DNA from: Sphaerisporangium rubeum
Lineage (GTDB): Bacteria; Actinomycetota; Actinomycetes; Streptosporangiales; Streptosporangiaceae
Direction: 5' to 3'
NCBI RefSeq assembly: GCF_014207705.1
Contig: NZ_JACHIU010000001.1
Span: 2,596,501-2,660,500 of the forward strand
Length of the DNA: 64,000 nucleotides
How positions within the stretch are numbered: position 1 is the first letter of the stretch; the number at the start of each line of letters is the position of its first letter. Below, in pieces: positions 17,695 to 27,803 of this stretch. Made by a program: the position numbers and the translations under genes. The notes beneath the pieces are model-generated. The model saw only the letters and a list, made by a program, of their open reading frames with translations. It was not told the DNA's origin and searched no databases.

Positions 17695-18816
17695 ATGCGC
17701 AAGGGGATCCTCGGCCTGACCGCCGCCGCGGCGGCGCTTTCTCTCGGTCTCACCGCCTGCGGGGGCGACGGCGGCACCGGCGGCGACACCTCTGCCAGCG
17801 GTGGCGCCTCGGCCCCCGCCGAGGCCAAGCCGGGCAAGATCGGCGTCATCCTGCCGGACAGCAAGTCCTCGGCCCGCTGGGAGACCGCGGACCGCAAGTA
17901 CCTCCAGGAGGCCTTCGAGGCCGCCGGGGTGGCGTACGACATCCAGAACGCGCAGGGCGACAAGACGGCCTTCCAGACCATCGCCGACCAGATGATCACC
18001 AACGGCGCGACCGTCCTGGTGATCGTGAACCTGGACAGCGGCACCGGCAAGGCCGTCCTCGACAAGGCCAAGTCGCAGGGTGTCGCCACCATCGACTACG
18101 ACCGCCTCACCCTCGGCGGCAGCGCCTCCTACTACGTGAGCTTCGACAACGTGAAGGTCGGCACCCTGCAGGGTGAGGGCCTCGTCAAGTGCCTCACCGA
18201 CAAGAAGGCCGAGAAGCCGATCGTGGCCGAGCTGAACGGCTCGCCGACCGACAACAACGCCACCCTGTTCAAGCAGGGCTACGACGGTGTGCTCCAGCCG
18301 AAGTACGACTCCGGCGACTACACCAAGGGCCCCGACCAGTCCGTGCCGGACTGGGACAACGCCAAGGGTGGCCAGATCTTCGAGCAGATGCTGACCTCCG
18401 AGCCCAAGATCGCCGGCGTGCTCGCCGCGAACGACGGCCTCGGCAACGCCGCCATCACCGTGCTCAAGAAGCAGAAGCTCAACGGCAAGGTCCCGGTCAC
18501 CGGCCAGGACGCCACCGTCGAAGGCCTGCAGAACATCCTCGCCGGCGACCAGTGCATGACGGTCTACAAGGCCATCAAGAAGGAAGCCGACGCCACCGCC
18601 GAGCTCGCCATCGCGCTGGCCAAGGGTGAGAAGCCGAACGTCAGCGGTTCGGTGAAGGACCCCGAGGGCAACCGGGACGTCCCGTCGGTCCTGCTCGACC
18701 CGCAGCCGATCTACTTCGACAGCGTCAAGGACGTCGTCGCGGACGGCTACGTGGCCAAGGAAGACCTGTGCAAGGGCGACTTCGCCGACAAGTGCACCGA
18801 GGCCGGAGTCCAGTAG
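17695..18816 (+). CDS. xylF: Sugar ABC transporter substrate-binding lipoprotein (XylF-like)
   Basis: This is a 373-residue exported lipoprotein. Its signal peptide has a lipobox ending LTAC (cysteine at about 22), then a Gly/Ser/Ala linker. The mature domain is a periplasmic-binding-protein type 1 fold (KIGVILPDSKSSARW, DQMITNGATVLVIVNLDSG, ATIDYDRLTLGG, GVLAANDGLGNAAI), which fits xylose/ribose-type binding proteins such as XylF and ChvE. It is the first gene of an operon with ATPase and permease and is followed by a ROK regulator. Xylose is the likeliest ligand by family and context, but other pentoses or hexoses are possible. Confidence 0.88.
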   Translation: MRKGILGLTAAAAALSLGLTACGGDGGTGGDTSASGGASAPAEAKPGKIGVILPDSKSSARWETADRKYLQEAFEAAGVAYDIQNAQGDKTAFQTIADQMITNGATVLVIVNLDSGTGKAVLDKAKSQGVATIDYDRLTLGGSASYYVSFDNVKVGTLQGEGLVKCLTDKKAEKPIVAELNGSPTDNNATLFKQGYDGVLQPKYDSGDYTKGPDQSVPDWDNAKGGQIFEQMLTSEPKIAGVLAANDGLGNAAITVLKKQKLNGKVPVTGQDATVEGLQNILAGDQCMTVYKAIKKEADATAELAIALAKGEKPNVSGSVKDPEGNRDVPSVLLDPQPIYFDSVKDVVADGYVAKEDLCKGDFADKCTEAGVQ

Positions 18817-18879
18817 CGATGAGTGGTACGGCCCGCGCGCGAACCGCGCGGGCCGTTTCCACCCAGTCTGAGGAGCAAC

Positions 18880-19656
18880 GTGGCAACCCAACCCGTTCTG
18901 GAGGTCCGAGGGCTCGACAAGAGCTTCGGCCCCGTGCAGGTGCTGCACGACGTGGCCTTCTCCGCAAACGCGGGAGAGGTCACCGCCCTGGTCGGCGACA
19001 ACGGCGCCGGCAAGTCGACCCTGGTCAAGTGCATCGGCGGCATCCATCCGATCGACTCGGGTGAGTACCTCTTCGCCGGCAAGCCGGTCCATGTGAACTC
19101 CCCGCGCGAGGCGGCGGAGCTCGGCATCGAGATCGTCTACCAGGACCTCGCGCTGTGCGACAACCTGGACATCGTCCAGAACATGTTCCTCGGCAGGGAA
19201 CGCCGCAGCGGCCTGGTCCTCGACGAGGCCACGATGGAGGAGATGGCGGCCAAGACCCTGGAGAGCCTGTCGGTCCGCACCGTCAAGTCCATCAGGCAGC
19301 TCGTCTCCAGCCTGTCCGGCGGCCAGCGGCAGACCGTGGCCATCGCCAAGGCCGTGCTGTGGAACAGCAAGGTCGTCATCCTGGACGAGCCCACCGCCGC
19401 GCTCGGCGTCGCGCAGACCGCGCAGGTGCTGGAGCTCGTGCGCCGGCTGGCCGACCAGGGCCTCGCGGTGGTGCTCATCTCCCACAACCTGAACGACGTC
19501 TTCGCGGTGTCCGACCGGATCGCCGCGTTGTACCTGGGTCGCATGGCCGCGCAGGTCAAGACCTCGGACGTGACCCACTCGCAGGTGGTCGAGCTCATCA
19601 CCTCGGGACGCAGCGGAGAGCTCGGCCTGCAGAATCTCAACGGAGCCACGGCATGA
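18880..19656 (+). CDS. xylG: Sugar ABC transporter ATP-binding protein (XylG-like, single domain)
   Basis: This 258-residue ATPase has Walker A GDNGAGKST, signature LSGGQRQ, Walker B VVILDEPTAALG and the H-loop ISHNL. Classical XylG and RbsA proteins have two fused ATPase halves of about 500 residues; this one has a single half, as in many actinobacterial sugar systems. The GTG at 18880 follows AGGAG (18871-18875). Its stop overlaps the permease start (ATGA). Confidence 0.92.
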   Translation: MATQPVLEVRGLDKSFGPVQVLHDVAFSANAGEVTALVGDNGAGKSTLVKCIGGIHPIDSGEYLFAGKPVHVNSPREAAELGIEIVYQDLALCDNLDIVQNMFLGRERRSGLVLDEATMEEMAAKTLESLSVRTVKSIRQLVSSLSGGQRQTVAIAKAVLWNSKVVILDEPTAALGVAQTAQVLELVRRLADQGLAVVLISHNLNDVFAVSDRIAALYLGRMAAQVKTSDVTHSQVVELITSGRSGELGLQNLNGATA

Positions 19657-20903
19657 GTACGACGACGATCCCCGAGAAGCCGGTCGCGCAGACACCGAGC
19701 ATCGGCGGCAACGTCCGCGGTTACCTTGAGCGCGTCAGGGGCGGCGACATGGGAGCCCTCCCGGCGATCTTCGGTCTCATCGTGCTGTGCGTGGCGTTCG
19801 CCATCATGCGGCCGGTGTTCCTGTCGGCGATCAACTTCGCCAACCTGTTCACCCAGGGTGCGGCGGTGGCCGTCATCGCGATGGGCCTGGTCTTCGTCCT
19901 GCTCCTCGGCGAGATCGACCTGTCCGCCGGCTACACCAGCGGCGTCTGCGCCGCGGTGCTCGCGGTCACGCTCGCGACCTACGGCCTGCCGTGGTACGTG
20001 GCGGTGCTCGCCGCGATGATCGCCGGCGTGGTGATCGGCCTGCTGCTCGGCACGCTGGTCGCCAAGGTCGGCATCCCGTCGTTCGTGGTGACGCTGGCCG
20101 CGTTCCTCGGCTTCCAGGGCCTGCTGCTGCTCCTGGTCCGTGAGGGCACCAACGTCGCGGTCCGCGACCCGGTGATCATCGCGATCGAGAACAACAACAT
20201 GGCCCCGGCGCTCGGCTGGGCCCTGTACGCCGTCTGCGTGCTCGGCTACGCGCTGGTGCAGATCGTGCGGGCCAGGCGCCGCGCCGGTCGCGGGCTCGCG
20301 GCCGACCCGATCACGCTCATCGCGGTACGGGTGGGTGCGCTCGCGGTGATCGGCGGGCTCGCGGTCTACTTCCTCAACCTGGAGCGCAGCCGCAACGCGC
20401 TGATCGTGTCGCTCAAGGGTGTGCCGATCGTGGTGCCGATCGTCGTGGCGCTGCTCATCTTCTGGACGTTCATCCTGCGCCGCACCGCGTTCGGCCGCCA
20501 CATCTACGCCGTCGGCGGCAACGCCGAGGCGGCGCGCCGCGCCGGCATCAACGTGGACCGCATCAGGATCAGCGCCTTCATGATCTGTTCCGGCATGGCG
20601 GCCGTCGGCGGTGTCATCGCGGCGTCGCAGGCCAGTTCGGTCGACCCCAACACCGGCGGCAGCGACGTGCTGCTGTTCGCCGTCGGAGCCGCCGTCATCG
20701 GCGGCACCAGCCTGTTCGGCGGCAAGGGACGCGTGCTCGACGCGATACTCGGCGGCGCCGTCGTCGCCGTGATCAACAACGGCATGGGCCTGATGGGGTA
20801 CAGCGCGAGCGTCAAGTACATCGTCACCGGGCTGGTGCTGCTGCTGGCGGCCGGCGTCGACGCGCTGTCCAGGAAGCGGGCCGCCGCCTCAGGCCTGCGG
20901 TGA
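19653..20903 (+). CDS. xylH: Sugar ABC transporter permease (XylH-like)
   Basis: This is a 416-residue membrane protein with about 10-12 helices of the RbsC/XylH type. LLGEIDLSAGYTSG and the cytoplasmic loop FGRHIYAVGGNAEAARRAGI (ATPase-coupling) are the family markers, and the long insert RARRRAGRGLA in the middle is typical of XylH. It begins inside the stop of the ATPase gene (ATGA at 19653-19656), so translation is coupled. Confidence 0.92.
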   Translation: MSTTTIPEKPVAQTPSIGGNVRGYLERVRGGDMGALPAIFGLIVLCVAFAIMRPVFLSAINFANLFTQGAAVAVIAMGLVFVLLLGEIDLSAGYTSGVCAAVLAVTLATYGLPWYVAVLAAMIAGVVIGLLLGTLVAKVGIPSFVVTLAAFLGFQGLLLLLVREGTNVAVRDPVIIAIENNNMAPALGWALYAVCVLGYALVQIVRARRRAGRGLAADPITLIAVRVGALAVIGGLAVYFLNLERSRNALIVSLKGVPIVVPIVVALLIFWTFILRRTAFGRHIYAVGGNAEAARRAGINVDRIRISAFMICSGMAAVGGVIAASQASSVDPNTGGSDVLLFAVGAAVIGGTSLFGGKGRVLDAILGGAVVAVINNGMGLMGYSASVKYIVTGLVLLLAAGVDALSRKRAAASGLR

Positions 20904-20951
20904 TCGGCGGACCCCTCACGACGACCGCACGACCCGACGGGACCAACGAAG

Positions 20952-22175
20952 ATGATGCGCGCGGGCCCCTCGCAGGACGAGATCCGGCGCCAGAACCTCG
21001 GTGCTCTCCTGCGGCACGTGCACCTCGGCGGCCCGACCTCACGGGCCGAGCTCACGAACCTGCTGGGGCTCAACCGCAGCACCATCATGGCCCTCACCGC
21101 CGACCTGACGGCGGCGGGCCTGGTGCGCGAGGAACTGCCGCGGGAGAAGCGCAGAGCGGGCCGTCCCTCACTGGTGGTGCGGCCCGAGTCCTCGATGGTG
21201 TACGTCATGGCGTTCGACATCGGGGTGGACCGGCTGGTCGCGGCCCGCGTGGGACTCGGCGGCGTGGTCCTGGACCGCAGGGAGACCGTGCGTCCGCGGG
21301 GGCCGTTCGTCCTTGAGGACCTGGTCGGGCCGCTCGTGGCGTACTCGCGGCAGATGCTCGGCCGCGCGCGGCGCGGCGCGGTCTGCGTCGGCGTCGGCGT
21401 GGCGGTCTCCGGCGGTGTGCGCAACACCGACGGCATGGTGCGCTACAGCCCCAACATCGGCGCCACCGACGTGCCGCTCGGCGCGGTGCTCGGTGAGCGG
21501 CTGGCCCTCGGGGTGCCGGTGGTGGTCGGCAACGACGCCAACCTCGGCGCGCTGGCCGAGCAGGCCAGGGGGGTCGCGGTGAACTGCCGCGACCTCGTGT
21601 ACCTGCACGGCGACGTCGGCGTCGGCGGCGGGGTGATCGCGTCGGGACGGCTGCTCGGCGGCCACGGCGGGTACGGCGGCGAGATCGGCCACATGGTGGT
21701 CAACGCCGGGGGACGCTCCTGTGGCTGCGGGTCACGCGGCTGCCTGGAGTCGGAGGTGGGGGAGCGGGCCCTGCTGGAGGCCGCGGGCCGGTTCGGGTCG
21801 CAGACCGGCAGGGACGCCGTGCGCTCGGTGGTCGACGCCGCCGACCGCGGCGACGTGCTCGCGCAGGAGGCGCTCAACCGGGTCGGCGACTGGCTCGGCC
21901 TCGGCGTGGCCAACCTCGTCAACATCTTCAACCCCGAGATCGTGATCTTCGGCGGCACGCTTCGTGAGATCTACCTCGGCGCGGCGGCGCAGGTGCGCAG
22001 CCGGATCACCACCGACGTGATCGGCGCCGCACGTGAGGCGCTGCGGCTGCGCACCCCGTTGCTCGGCGACGACACCACATTGGTCGGCGCGGCCGAACTG
22101 GCCTTCGACCAGGTGCTCGCCGACCCGCTGGACACGCTGTCGCGGGCCGGCGAGTCACCCGCGAGCGGGGGCTGA
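20952..22175 (+). CDS. ROK-family repressor, probable regulator of xylFGH (Rok7B7-like)
   Basis: This is a 407-residue ROK repressor. It has an N-terminal winged helix (TSRAELTNLLGLNRSTI), a ROK kinase-like domain with AFDIGVD, the GGYGGEIGHMVVN segment, and the zinc motif CGCGSRGCLES. As I recall, the same gene order (ROK gene with xylFGH, near dxs and aconitase) occurs in Streptomyces coelicolor, where SCO6008/Rok7B7 controls xylose uptake, carbon catabolite repression and antibiotic output. Orthology is an inference from context and family. It follows xylH by 48 bases and may be co-transcribed. Confidence 0.88.
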   Translation: MMRAGPSQDEIRRQNLGALLRHVHLGGPTSRAELTNLLGLNRSTIMALTADLTAAGLVREELPREKRRAGRPSLVVRPESSMVYVMAFDIGVDRLVAARVGLGGVVLDRRETVRPRGPFVLEDLVGPLVAYSRQMLGRARRGAVCVGVGVAVSGGVRNTDGMVRYSPNIGATDVPLGAVLGERLALGVPVVVGNDANLGALAEQARGVAVNCRDLVYLHGDVGVGGGVIASGRLLGGHGGYGGEIGHMVVNAGGRSCGCGSRGCLESEVGERALLEAAGRFGSQTGRDAVRSVVDAADRGDVLAQEALNRVGDWLGLGVANLVNIFNPEIVIFGGTLREIYLGAAAQVRSRITTDVIGAAREALRLRTPLLGDDTTLVGAAELAFDQVLADPLDTLSRAGESPASGG

Positions 22176-22187
22176 CGGCGCCGTCAG
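22172..22187. terminator. Shared palindrome at converging stop codons
   Basis: CTGACGGCGCCGTCAG is a perfect 16-base palindrome that contains both stop codons of the converging ROK and metallopeptidase genes. It may act as a minimal bidirectional terminator. Confidence 0.5.
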
Positions 22188-22981
22188 GCCACCATCTCCG
22201 GACGCGCGATCCAGGTGTTGCAGGCGGAGGGGCCGGCGGCCTTGAAGCCGCGGTTCAGCCAGTTGGCGATGTTCTTCCCCTTGCCGTGGTCGCGGATCTT
22301 GTAGATCTCGTCGCCGCTGCGGCGCGTGGAGTCCAGCAGGTCACGCCAGTCCGCCGGGGTGCGGTCCAGGGACTTGTAGACGCTGCCGATGAACGCTCCG
22401 GCGAGGCACTCGGCCTGGAGCTCGTTCCTGCGGGTCTGCTCGTTGTACTCGGACTTGCCGCGGCTCGGCAGGCGCAGGTACTCGCCCCAGATGCCGGTGA
22501 TGTTCTGGATGTGGTGGCCGTACTCGTGCGCGATGACGTCCATGAGGAACAGGTCCTGCGGGTGGTTCACCACGTCGCGGTCCAGGATGATGGTGATCTG
22601 CCGGGTGGAGGTGCAGTAGAGCCCCTGCACGTTCTTGCGCCACTTCTCGCCGCACACCTTCTCCGGCTTGGTGATGTAGCGCACCTTCGGCATGGAGAAC
22701 GGCATGTGCGCCTGGAGGAAGTGCGCGCTCCAGGTCACGTCCAGGCACTTGACCAGCGTGTTCAGGTAGGTGCGCACCGACGCCGCCGAGCCGGCGCGCA
22801 CGGGACGCTCGGGGCAGTTCGTCACGGGGAGCCGGCCCGAGGTGTACAGCGCGTTCTTGGTGAGGCCGCTCGCGTTCTTGATGGGGTACGAGGCCGGCGG
22901 CGCCGCGGCGGCGTGCGCGGTGCCGCCTGCCAGGAGGGACGCCACGACGGCGGGGAGGAGGACCACGGAGGACTTGCCCAT
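22184..22981 (-). CDS. Secreted neutral zinc metallopeptidase
   Basis: This is a 265-residue exported protein. The signal peptide (MGKSSVVLLPAVVASLLAGG, then AHA-AA cleavage near 25) precedes a zinc peptidase domain of the YpfJ/PF04228 group. VIAHEYGHHIQN is the HExxH zinc site, and the downstream helix NELQAECLAGAFIGS supplies the glutamate ligand. Paired cysteines suggest disulfides outside the cell. It begins at ATG 22981. Natural substrates of this family are not known to me. It converges on the ROK gene with an 8-bp gap. Confidence 0.88.
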   Translation of the reverse strand: MGKSSVVLLPAVVASLLAGGTAHAAAAPPASYPIKNASGLTKNALYTSGRLPVTNCPERPVRAGSAASVRTYLNTLVKCLDVTWSAHFLQAHMPFSMPKVRYITKPEKVCGEKWRKNVQGLYCTSTRQITIILDRDVVNHPQDLFLMDVIAHEYGHHIQNITGIWGEYLRLPSRGKSEYNEQTRRNELQAECLAGAFIGSVYKSLDRTPADWRDLLDSTRRSGDEIYKIRDHGKGKNIANWLNRGFKAAGPSACNTWIARPEMVA

Positions 22982-23175
22982 GGTCCCGAGAGGGTAGCGA
23001 ACCTGACCAGTGCCGTAAAACTCAACAAAACATCACGTGTCACCCCAGCTTGCGCCGGGATCGGTCCACAACCGGACAGACCTGTGCGGCAAAGCACAGC
23101 AAGAGCCCTGTGAGAGTGCGAGGCTTAGGCAAATAGACTCAGGCTGGTTCGACCAACGGCGGAGGAGATGATTCC

Positions 23176-25140
23176 GTGAGCGAGCGGAGCCGGCGACCAG
23201 GCGATCCGGGCAGTCTGCTGGAGACGGTGAAAGGTCCGGGAGATCTCAAGCGCCTGGAGGCCGACGAGCTGCCACGGCTGGCCGAGGAGATCCGCGAGCT
23301 GCTGATCGCCACCACGTCGCGCACCGGCGGCCACCTCGGGCCCAACCTCGGTGTGGTCGAGCTCACCATCGCCATGCACCGGGTCTTCGACTCGCCGCGC
23401 GACCGCATCCTGTGGGACACCGGCCACCAGGCGTACGTCCACAAGATCCTCACCGGCCGCGCCGACGACTTCGCGACCCTGCGCCAGGAAGGCGGGCTGT
23501 CCGGCTACCCCAGCCAGGCCGAGTCCCCCCACGACGTCATCGAGAACTCCCACGCCTCCACGGCCCTGTCGTACGCCGACGGGCTCGCCAAGGCGTACAA
23601 GCTGCGCGGCGAGCACGACCGCACCGTGGTCGCCGTGATCGGCGACGGCGCGCTGACCGGCGGCATGGCCTGGGAGGCGCTCAACAACATCGCCGGCCAC
23701 GCCAAGGACCCCGAGCGGCCGCTGGTGATCGTGGTCAACGACAACGGCCGGTCCTACTCGCCGACCATCGGCGGCCTCGCCTCCCACCTGGCCTCGCTGC
23801 GCATGACGCAGAACTACGAGCACATGCTGGAGTTCGTCAAGCACAACCTCGGCCGCGTCCCCGTGGTCGGCGCGCCGCTCTACGAGACGCTGCACGGCGT
23901 CAAGAAGGGCATCAAGGACGTCCTCGCGCCGCAGGTGATGTTCGAGGACCTCGGCCTGAAGTACGTCGGGCCCATCGACGGCCACGACGAGCCGGCCGTC
24001 GAGGCGGCGCTGACCCGCGCGCGCGACTTCCGCGGCCCGGTCATCGTGCACGTGCTCACCACCAAGGGCAGCGGCTACCGGCCCGCCGAGGACCACGACG
24101 AGGACTGCTTCCACTCGCCGCAGCCGTTCGACGTCGCCACCGGCGAGGAGCGGCCAAAGCCCCACGGGTGGACCAACGTCTTCAGCGACGAGCTGGTGCG
24201 CCTCGGCGGTGAGCGCCGCGACATCGTGGCGATCACCGCCGCCATGCTGCACCCCACCGGGCTCGCCGCGTTCGCCGAGGCGTTCCCCGACCGCACCTAC
24301 GACGTCGGCATCGCCGAGCAGCACGCGGTGACCAGCGCGGCCGGGCTGGCCCTCGGCGGCCTGCACCCCGTGGTCGCCGTGTACGCGACCTTCCTCAACC
24401 GCGCCTTCGACCAGCTCCTGATGGACGTCGCGCTGCACCGCCTGCCGGTCACGGTGGTCCTCGACCGCGCCGGCGTCACCGGCGACGACGGCGCCAGCCA
24501 CAACGGCATGTGGGACATGTCCATCCTGCAGGTCGTGCCGGGCCTGTCCATCGCGGCCCCGCGCGACGCCACCCGGCTGCGCGAGCTGCTCGGCGAGGCC
24601 GTCCAGGTCACCGACGCGCCGACCGTGGTCCGTTTCCCCAAGGGGGCCGTCCCCGCCGACATCCCGGCCGCCGGCCGGCTCGGCGGCATGGACGTGCTCC
24701 ACCCCGCCGCCGACGACCAGCCCGCGGCCGGGGAGCGGCAGGAGCGAGGCCGGGTGCTGCTGGTGGCCGCCGGCGCGATGGCCCACATCTGCGTCGAGGC
24801 GGCACGGCTGCTCGCGGACAACGGCGTCGCCGCGACCGTGGTGGACCCCCGCTGGGTGAAGCCGCTCGACGCGGCCCTGGTGACCGCCGCCGCCGAGCAT
24901 GACCTCGTGGCCGTCGCCGAGGACAACGGCCGGGTGAGCGGCGTCGGTGACGCCGTGGCCCGCCTGCTGCGCGACGCCGGCGTGCTCACCCCGGTGCGCA
25001 CCTACGGCATCCCCCAGCAGTTCCTCTCCCACGCCAAGCGTCCCACCATCCTCACCGAGATCGGCCTCACTCCCGACCACCTCGCCACCGACCTCACCAA
25101 GGCCCTGAAGGACCCGTCGACCCCCCAGATCTCCCTGTAG
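23176..25140 (+). CDS. dxs: 1-deoxy-D-xylulose-5-phosphate synthase
   Basis: This 654-residue thiamine-diphosphate enzyme makes the first intermediate of the MEP isoprenoid pathway from pyruvate and glyceraldehyde 3-phosphate. [15 protein letters not shown] is the early conserved block, [16 protein letters not shown] the TPP/Mg motif, [15 protein letters not shown] and GIAEQHAV the pyrimidine-domain motifs with the catalytic glutamate, and the transketolase C-domain ends the protein. The GTG at 23176 follows GGAGGAG. A TAGACT -10 candidate lies near 23134. It stands alone. Confidence 0.97.
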   Translation: MSERSRRPGDPGSLLETVKGPGDLKRLEADELPRLAEEIRELLIATTSRTGGHLGPNLGVVELTIAMHRVFDSPRDRILWDTGHQAYVHKILTGRADDFATLRQEGGLSGYPSQAESPHDVIENSHASTALSYADGLAKAYKLRGEHDRTVVAVIGDGALTGGMAWEALNNIAGHAKDPERPLVIVVNDNGRSYSPTIGGLASHLASLRMTQNYEHMLEFVKHNLGRVPVVGAPLYETLHGVKKGIKDVLAPQVMFEDLGLKYVGPIDGHDEPAVEAALTRARDFRGPVIVHVLTTKGSGYRPAEDHDEDCFHSPQPFDVATGEERPKPHGWTNVFSDELVRLGGERRDIVAITAAMLHPTGLAAFAEAFPDRTYDVGIAEQHAVTSAAGLALGGLHPVVAVYATFLNRAFDQLLMDVALHRLPVTVVLDRAGVTGDDGASHNGMWDMSILQVVPGLSIAAPRDATRLRELLGEAVQVTDAPTVVRFPKGAVPADIPAAGRLGGMDVLHPAADDQPAAGERQERGRVLLVAAGAMAHICVEAARLLADNGVAATVVDPRWVKPLDAALVTAAAEHDLVAVAEDNGRVSGVGDAVARLLRDAGVLTPVRTYGIPQQFLSHAKRPTILTEIGLTPDHLATDLTKALKDPSTPQISL

Positions 25141-25215
25141 AGCACTTCCCCTCCTCACCGGCATGAGGGGAGGTTTCCCGGGCAGACGCCAGGGGTCGCC
25201 GGTGGTGATTGGGGT

Positions 25216-26700
25216 GTGACGATGACGATTTTCCGCACCAAGTCCGTGGAGCACTCGCTGGAGGACACCGAGGCTCCCGAGCATCGGCTGCGGCGCAGGC
25301 TCAGCGCGCTCGACCTCACCGTTTTCGGGGTGGGGGTGATCGTCGGGACCGGCATCTTCGTGCTGACCGGCGAGGTCGCCAAGGAGACCGCTGGCCCCGC
25401 CGTGGCGCTGTCGTTCATCGTCGCCGGGGTGGTGTGCGGGCTCGCGGCGCTCTGCTACGCCGAGTTCGCCTCCGCCGTGCCGGTCGCCGGGTCGGCGTAC
25501 ACGTTCTCCTACGCCACGGTCGGCGAGTTCCCCGCCTGGATCGTCGGGTGGGACCTCATGCTGGAGATGGCGCTCGGCGCGGCCGTGGTCGCCGTGGGCT
25601 GGTCGGGGTACTTCTCCGAGCTGCTCACGACCATGGGGATACGGCTACCCGAGGCCGTCGCGGGGGAGAACGCCGTGTTCAACGTCCCCGCGGTCGTCAT
25701 CGTGCTCATCCTCACCTGGGTGCTGGTGGCCGGCATCAAGCTGTCGGCGCGGGTCAACCTCATCGTGGTGACGATCAAGGTGGCGGTGATCCTGCTGGTC
25801 GTCGTCGCCGGGCTGTTCTTCGTGAGCAAGGCCAACTACACGCCGTTCGTCCCCCCGGCCGAGGCCACCCCCAAGGTCGGCGGGCTCCAGGCGCCGCTGA
25901 TCCAGCTCCTGTTCGGCATCACCCCCGTCTCCTTCGGGGTGTTCGGCGTCTTCGCCGGCGCCGCCATCGTCTTCTTCGCGTTCATCGGGTTCGACGTCGT
26001 GGCCACCGCCGCCGAGGAGACCCGCGACCCGCAGCGCGACCTGCCGATCGGCATCATCGGCTCCCTCGTCGTCTGCACCGTGCTGTACGTCGCGGTGTCG
26101 CTCGTCGTCGTCGGCATGCGGCCCTACGACCGGCTGAGCACCGAGGCGCCGCTCGCCACGGCGTTCCGCGAGGTGGGGCAACCCTGGCTCGCCACGATCA
26201 TCAGCATCGGCGCGCTGGCCGGCCTGACCACCGTCGTCATGATCCTCATGCTGGGTCAGAGCCGGGTGTTCTTCGCGATGAGCAGGGACAACCTGCTGCC
26301 GCGGTCGCTGGCCACCGTGCACCCCCACTACGGCACGCCGTACCGCATCACGCTGATCATCGGTGGGGTGACCGCGCTGCTCGCGGGGCTGATCCCGCTG
26401 TCGGCGCTCGCCGAGCTGGTGAACATCGGCACGCTGTTCGCGTTCGTGCTGGTGTCCATCAGCGTGGTGATCCTGCGGCGGACCCGGCCCGACCTGCCGC
26501 GGTCGTTCCGCACACCGCTCGTGCCGGTCGTGCCGGCCCTGGCGGCGGTGGCGTGCCTGTACCTCATGGTGAACCTCCCCGTCGAGACATGGCTGCGGTT
26601 CTTCGTGTGGATGCTGATCGGCGTCGTCGTCTACTTCGCCTACGGCGCGCGGCACAGCCGGGTCGCGGCACGCGAGACCACGCGGGACGCCACGGGCTGA
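25216..26700 (+). CDS. APC-family (cationic amino acid transporter type) permease
   Basis: This is a 494-residue protein with about 12 hydrophobic segments. FGVGVIVGTGIFVLTG in helix 1 is the substrate-binding glycine motif of the CAT subgroup, and FFAFIGFDVVATAAEETRDP in the middle is the other hallmark. It probably imports a cationic or neutral amino acid. The GTG at 25216 and an ATG at 25222 are both possible starts. It lies between dxs and a LacI regulator, with no further hint of substrate. Confidence 0.9.
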   Translation: MTMTIFRTKSVEHSLEDTEAPEHRLRRRLSALDLTVFGVGVIVGTGIFVLTGEVAKETAGPAVALSFIVAGVVCGLAALCYAEFASAVPVAGSAYTFSYATVGEFPAWIVGWDLMLEMALGAAVVAVGWSGYFSELLTTMGIRLPEAVAGENAVFNVPAVVIVLILTWVLVAGIKLSARVNLIVVTIKVAVILLVVVAGLFFVSKANYTPFVPPAEATPKVGGLQAPLIQLLFGITPVSFGVFGVFAGAAIVFFAFIGFDVVATAAEETRDPQRDLPIGIIGSLVVCTVLYVAVSLVVVGMRPYDRLSTEAPLATAFREVGQPWLATIISIGALAGLTTVVMILMLGQSRVFFAMSRDNLLPRSLATVHPHYGTPYRITLIIGGVTALLAGLIPLSALAELVNIGTLFAFVLVSISVVILRRTRPDLPRSFRTPLVPVVPALAAVACLYLMVNLPVETWLRFFVWMLIGVVVYFAYGARHSRVAARETTRDATG

Positions 26701-26762
26701 CCCGGGTCACGCCGTGTCCGGCCCGGCAGCACAATGGGGAGAAGGACGCGGAGAGGCAGGTC

Positions 26763-27794
26763 ATGGTCACGCTGGAGGACGTCGCCAGGGAGGCGGGTGT
26801 GTCCCTGGCGACGGCGTCGCGGGTGCTGAACGGCAGCACCCGCCAGGTCGGCGCGGCCATGCGCGCACGGGTGGAGTCCGCCGCCGCGCGGCTCGGGTAC
26901 CGCGTCGACGCGACCGCGCAGACCCTGGCCAGAGGCGCCAGCAACATCGTCGGCCTCGTCGTGCAGGACCTCACCGACCACTACTTCGCCGCGATCGCCG
27001 ACGGCGTCATCCGCTCGGCCGACCTGCTCGACATGGTGGTGACCATCACCACCACCTACCGCGACCCCGAGCGGGAGATCGCGCAGATCGCCACGATGCG
27101 CGCGCAACGCGCCAGGATCGTGGTCATCGCCGGTTCACGTGTCTCCGACGAGCGCATGGTGCGGCGGCTCTGCGACGAGCTGGACGCCTACCGCGCCGGC
27201 GGTGGCCGGGTGGCGCTCATCGGCCAGAGCCTCGGCGGGGTGGACACCGTGGCCCCGATGAACCGCGAAGGCGCCGCTCGCCTGGCCCACACGCTCGCCG
27301 GCTTCGGCCACCGCCGCTTCGCCGTACTGTCCGGTCCGCCGGGTCTGCGCACCGCCGTCGACCGCTGCGAGGGCTTCAGCGGCGCGCTCGCCGAGCTCGG
27401 TCTGCCGCCGCCGCTGGTGCTCAAAGGCGGCTTCGACCGCGACGGCGGCTATGAGGCCGCTCTCGGGCTGCTGGACCTCCGGGCCGACGTGACCTGCGTG
27501 TACGCGGTCAACGACGTCATGGCGGTAGGCGCGCTCGCCGCGTTCCGCGAGCGCGGCGTCCGCGTCCCCGGCGATCTGTCGCTGGCGGGCTTCGACGACA
27601 TCAAGCTGTTGCGCGACACCGTGCCGCCGCTGACGACCGTGCGCCTCCCGCTCGCCACGATGGGGGCCATGGCGCTGGACCTGGCCCTGACGAGCGGCGA
27701 CGTCGCGCGCACCGAGCACGTCCCCGGCGAGGTGATCCTGCGCGCCAGCGTCGCCGCGGTGCCGCACCCCGAGCCCACCGGGCTCGCCACCTGA
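26763..27794 (+). CDS. LacI-family transcriptional regulator
   Basis: This is a 343-residue repressor. It has an N-terminal LacI helix-turn-helix (TLEDVAREAGVSLATASRVL) with hinge TLARGASN, and a periplasmic-binding-like effector domain (IVGLVVQDLTDHYFAAIADG, AVNDVMAVGALAAFRERG, LAGFDDIKLL). The long continuous frame upstream is an overprint of the permease gene; the ATG at 26763 is the family-typical start. Target and sugar are unknown. It does not neighbour a sugar operon, so its targets are probably elsewhere. Confidence 0.92.
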   Translation: MVTLEDVAREAGVSLATASRVLNGSTRQVGAAMRARVESAAARLGYRVDATAQTLARGASNIVGLVVQDLTDHYFAAIADGVIRSADLLDMVVTITTTYRDPEREIAQIATMRAQRARIVVIAGSRVSDERMVRRLCDELDAYRAGGGRVALIGQSLGGVDTVAPMNREGAARLAHTLAGFGHRRFAVLSGPPGLRTAVDRCEGFSGALAELGLPPPLVLKGGFDRDGGYEAALGLLDLRADVTCVYAVNDVMAVGALAAFRERGVRVPGDLSLAGFDDIKLLRDTVPPLTTVRLPLATMGAMALDLALTSGDVARTEHVPGEVILRASVAAVPHPEPTGLAT

Positions 27795-27803
27795 CCTGGT
27801 CAG
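27791..27803. terminator. Small palindrome between converging lacI-type and rnd genes
   Basis: CTGACC-T-GGTCAG spans both stop codons of the converging genes. Only a 6-bp stem, so weak evidence for termination. Confidence 0.3.

Noticed and set aside
22282-23113. Plus-strand frame opposite the zinc metallopeptidase
   Set aside because: Sense strand carries signal peptide, HExxH and a glutamate ligand motif; the antisense product has none.
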